From: Flavobacterium sp.
GTDB lineage: Bacteria > Bacteroidota > Bacteroidia > Flavobacteriales > Flavobacteriaceae
Direction of reading: 5' to 3'
Assembly (NCBI GenBank): GCA_016714905.1
Contig: JADKBW010000014.1
Location: 1 to 64,000, forward strand
DNA length: 64,000 bases
The translations under genes were made by a program, and so were the position numbers. Numbering within the stretch: position 1 is the first letter of the stretch; each line of letters opens with the position of its first letter. The notes beneath the pieces are model-generated. The model ran no database searches. It worked only from the letters and a program-made list of their open reading frames with translations, and had not been told where the DNA came from. Below are positions 61,874 through 64,000 of this stretch, piece after piece.

Positions 61874-62413
61874 ATGTCTAAATCTCGTTGTTTACAAGTT
61901 AAATTTAAATTCATTTTTACCTTTTTTGCGACTGTTTTTTCAGCTGTGACTTTCGCGCAGCAACAACCTAAAAATGACTTTTGGCAAAACGTGCAGTTTG
62001 GCGGTGGATTTGGACTGAGTGTGGGTTCTGGCTTTACTAACATTAGTATTGCGCCGAGTGCGATATACAATTTTAACGAGATATTTGCTGCCGGTGTCGG
62101 ATTGCAGGGAAGCTATATCAAGGTAGATGATCGCGACGTGAATTACAATTCCTATGTTTATGGAGGAAGTTTGATTGGTTTGGTTCGACCTCTTGAAGAA
62201 ATTCAACTTTCTGTGGAGCTTGAGCAATTGCGTGTCAATCAAGAATTTCCAGACTTTGATGCAAAAAAGAATTTTTGGAATACGGCTTTGTATTTAGGCG
62301 CTGGGTATTATACTGGAAACGTTACTATTGGTATTCGTTATAATGTATTGTTCAATAAAAACGATTTGGTGTATAGCGAAGCATTTATGCCGTTTGTTAG
62401 AGTTTATTTCTAA
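61874..62413 (+). CDS. Outer-membrane beta-barrel protein, about 8 strands
   Basis: 179 aa. Signal peptide ending in AVTFAQQQ, then alternating aromatic/small strands (FGGGFGLSVGSGFTNISIAP, FAAGVGLQGSYIKVDD, YLGAGYYTGNVTIGIRYNVL) and a C-terminal aromatic (FVRVYF), as expected for a small outer-membrane barrel. Flavobacterial relatives are often mislabelled as alpha-ketoglutarate decarboxylase, apparently from proximity to odhA. Divergent from odhA; its last 17 bases overlap the end of the convergent gene. Confidence 0.82.
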   Translation: MSKSRCLQVKFKFIFTFFATVFSAVTFAQQQPKNDFWQNVQFGGGFGLSVGSGFTNISIAPSAIYNFNEIFAAGVGLQGSYIKVDDRDVNYNSYVYGGSLIGLVRPLEEIQLSVELEQLRVNQEFPDFDAKKNFWNTALYLGAGYYTGNVTIGIRYNVLFNKNDLVYSEAFMPFVRVYF

Positions 62414-62750
62414 ACCAAACTTTCATCCATTCTCTTTTCAAAATTAAAAATGCAACCTGTTCCGAAAGTTCAGCAATGTCTGAACCATCTAACTTTTTGA
62501 TTTGATCTTCGGGAACATCAATGATGTATAACAAGTTTAAATATTCCGCAAATTTGTACTGAATCAACCGATAGATTTTTTCATGCAATTGCACCTTTAA
62601 CTCATCAGGTTTCGTGCTCAATGGAAAGTCGATTCCTTCGTTGGCCAAATTAAAATCTTTGTTGATTTGCTCAATCAATTTGAGGTATAAGTTCTCTTTT
62701 TCTGCTTCTGAAAGCAACGAATCTGAGGATATTGGCGCAATGAAATTCAT
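62397..62750 (-). CDS. Hypothetical protein, 117 aa
   Basis: No domain recognised; soluble and helical, with LLSEAEKENLYLKLIEQINK and LKVQLHEKIYRLIQYKFAEY, LLYIIDVPEDQIKKLDGSDI. The arrangement with a membrane-protein gene and a polyprenyl synthase gene upstream on the same strand suggests a conserved flavobacterial operon. Function unknown. Its 3' end overlaps the outer-membrane protein gene by 17 bp on the opposite strand. Confidence 0.7.
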   Translation of the reverse strand: MNFIAPISSDSLLSEAEKENLYLKLIEQINKDFNLANEGIDFPLSTKPDELKVQLHEKIYRLIQYKFAEYLNLLYIIDVPEDQIKKLDGSDIAELSEQVAFLILKREWMKVWFRNKL

Positions 62751-62754
62751 ATAA

Positions 62755-63495
62755 TTATTGACTTACTTTTAATCTTCTTTTGTCCCAAATGGACACAATT
62801 TTTACTAACAACACATCGCCTCCCGCATAAAAAAACACAGCTCCCATCGGCGGATTACTTGCTGGAATCAATCCAAACGTTTTCGGAACCCATGTCCAAC
62901 ATTGAAAATACGTTCCCACTAACTCGATAAAGATAACACAAAGTGCAATAAAATAATAGAGATTTTGCCAGCGTTTTCGTTTCATCAACACAAAAAATAA
63001 AAGGCCAAAAAGCAAGGTGAAAACGTCGTTTAAAAATAGACCGACTGCAATAAACAGGACGCTAAAGAAAACAGCAAAGAACTTCCGAAGTGGCTGCTCG
63101 TGTTGCACTGACCATGGGGCGTGAGCGAAAATATAGCCCGAGGCGTAAACAATCGCATGACCAAAAGGTACATACAACGGAATGAATGCTGTTCTATAAT
63201 CATACATTCCGAGTAATTTGCAAAAAATGAGTTCGCCGATATAGGACAAGAAAACCATCACGATCATCAGCTTTCGTAAATAGATTTCTGCCGAAAAAAA
63301 CAATAGAAAGAAATACACTATCGCCGCCACATTGGTAATCCCTCTAGCATCAAAATACTTTTCAGTAAAAAAAACGGAATCAATTCCTAAAGCCAGTATG
63401 GTAAAAACCGTAAAGCCAAAAGCCAAATTCGATTGCAATTTGGGGCTATAGCTTTGCTCGTTAAAAAAGTAATGATATAGTTTGGAATTATTCAA
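62755..63495 (-). CDS. Multi-pass membrane protein of unknown function
   Basis: 246 aa with about eight membrane helices (LAFGFTVFTILALGIDSVFF, VAAIVYFFLLFFSAEIYL, LMIVMVFLSYIGELIF, then PLYVPFGHAIVYASGYIFAH and others). Acidic and aromatic residues lie within helices (GTYFQCWTWVPKTFGLIPAS). No family is recognised with confidence. It lies 4 bp upstream of a 117-aa hypothetical gene and 22 bp downstream of the polyprenyl synthase gene, so a role with isoprenoid-derived lipids is conceivable but unproven. Confidence 0.7.
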   Translation of the reverse strand: MNNSKLYHYFFNEQSYSPKLQSNLAFGFTVFTILALGIDSVFFTEKYFDARGITNVAAIVYFFLLFFSAEIYLRKLMIVMVFLSYIGELIFCKLLGMYDYRTAFIPLYVPFGHAIVYASGYIFAHAPWSVQHEQPLRKFFAVFFSVLFIAVGLFLNDVFTLLFGLLFFVLMKRKRWQNLYYFIALCVIFIELVGTYFQCWTWVPKTFGLIPASNPPMGAVFFYAGGDVLLVKIVSIWDKRRLKVSQ

Positions 63496-63517
63496 TGGTC
63501 AATACTTTCTAGAAAAA

Positions 63518-64000
63518 TCAAACTTTTCTGCCCATTAAATTCTCCCCAAAAGCGCGCAAGATTGATTTCTTATCGGCATGAATTTCTAGCTGATCTAAAG
63601 TGTCAAAAGCGTTTTGCGTATAATCTTGAATGGCTTTTTGCGTAGCTGCTGCAGCACCAGTTTCAACAAAAAGTTCTTTCACTGATTCGATTTTCTCAAA
63701 GTTGTCTTGCGGTTTGATCGAATACAAATGCATCAATTGCTCTTTTTGTCCCGCCGATGCGAACTCCATCGCCTTCAAATACAAATATGTTTTTTTGTTT
63801 TCGATAATGTCTCCACCCACTTGCTTTCCGAAAGTTTCAGGATTTCCGTAGGCATCTAAATAATCATCTTGCAGTTGAAATGCGATTCCTAAATGCAGTC
63901 CAAAATCATAAATCAAGTTGGCGTTTTGAGTAGATGTTTGGGCTATTATCGCACCCATTTTCATGGCAGCACCCAACAACACTGCGGTTTTATACTGTAT
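63518..64000 (-). CDS. Polyprenyl (FPP/GGPP-type) synthase, 5' end beyond the window
   Basis: Only the C-terminal 160 residues are visible; the frame is open to the window edge (YKTAVLLGAAMKMG). The second aspartate-rich motif FQLQDDYLDAYGNPETFGKQ and the following KKTYLYLKAM are typical of trans-isoprenyl diphosphate synthases. The enzyme elongates isoprenoid diphosphates by adding isopentenyl units; chain length cannot be judged without the first Asp-rich motif, which is outside the window. Confidence 0.9.
   Translation of the reverse strand: MQYKTAVLLGAAMKMGAIIAQTSTQNANLIYDFGLHLGIAFQLQDDYLDAYGNPETFGKQVGGDIIENKKTYLYLKAMEFASAGQKEQLMHLYSIKPQDNFEKIESVKELFVETGAAAATQKAIQDYTQNAFDTLDQLEIHADKKSILRAFGENLMGRKV

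Noticed and set aside
61874..62413. Alpha-ketoglutarate decarboxylase, a label relatives often carry
   Set aside because: The protein is a small exported beta-barrel with no thiamine-diphosphate motif; the name seems to come from proximity to odhA.

Overview
The window looks like the chromosome of a flavobacterium (Bacteroidota, Flavobacterium or a close relative). The evidence is low G+C DNA, several secreted proteins ending in type IX secretion (T9SS) type A sorting domains, a TonB-dependent receptor with an N-terminal carboxypeptidase-like domain, TAnnTTTG-type -7 promoter boxes, and gene orders familiar from this family (DUF4296/dihydroorotase/GT2, DUF4271/hemD, Mrp/NifU/FNR/ferredoxin).

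Layout. 1-13.7 kb is a surface-protein region. It holds a broken copy and a giant intact copy (about 1,960 aa) of a protein made of YadA-head-like repeats and ending in an endosialidase-type chaperone (peptidase S74), flanked by two different two-component systems (LytS/LytTR type and TPR-kinase/NarL type). 14-22.6 kb is core metabolism: glutaryl-CoA dehydrogenase, a DUF3050 protein, an SGNH lipoprotein, an AraC regulator, a T9SS protein, then an Fe-S/redox group (ferredoxin, ferredoxin reductase, NifU, Mrp). 22.6-28.9 kb is an AT-rich accessory island with a tyrosine recombinase, small overlapping genes, an XRE regulator, truncated secreted-protein genes and a noncoding block with convincing RNA helices. 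28.9-38 kb holds an alkyltransferase-like gene, a LysE transporter, trmB, a glycosyltransferase, PhoR/PhoB-like regulators, a TonB receptor and a lipoprotein. 38-42.8 kb holds T9SS proteins and a duplicated LuxE-like acyltransferase whose copies bracket a radical SAM gene and gene remnants. 42.8-53 kb is housekeeping (tyrS, epimerase, pyrC, GT2, hemD, tRNA-Ser, asparaginase, acyltransferase, tatD). 53-64 kb holds an aspartic protease, a large T9SS protein, an MFS exporter, odhB/odhA and a polyprenyl synthase cut by the window edge.

Two things run across the window. First, at least a dozen otherwise normal genes, including odhA, mrp and tatD, are broken by one- or two-base shifts, most of which read as a lost base in a short run. 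This points to residual sequencing or assembly indels more than to real pseudogenes. Second, there are several noncoding elements that the genes do not explain: three tandem units of about 112 bp beside tRNA-Ser, each a hairpin followed by a terminator; two pairs of dispersed, hairpin-forming intergenic elements; and the structured block near 26.4 kb. These are the best candidates for something undescribed. No CRISPR array, prophage or complete insertion sequence was seen.
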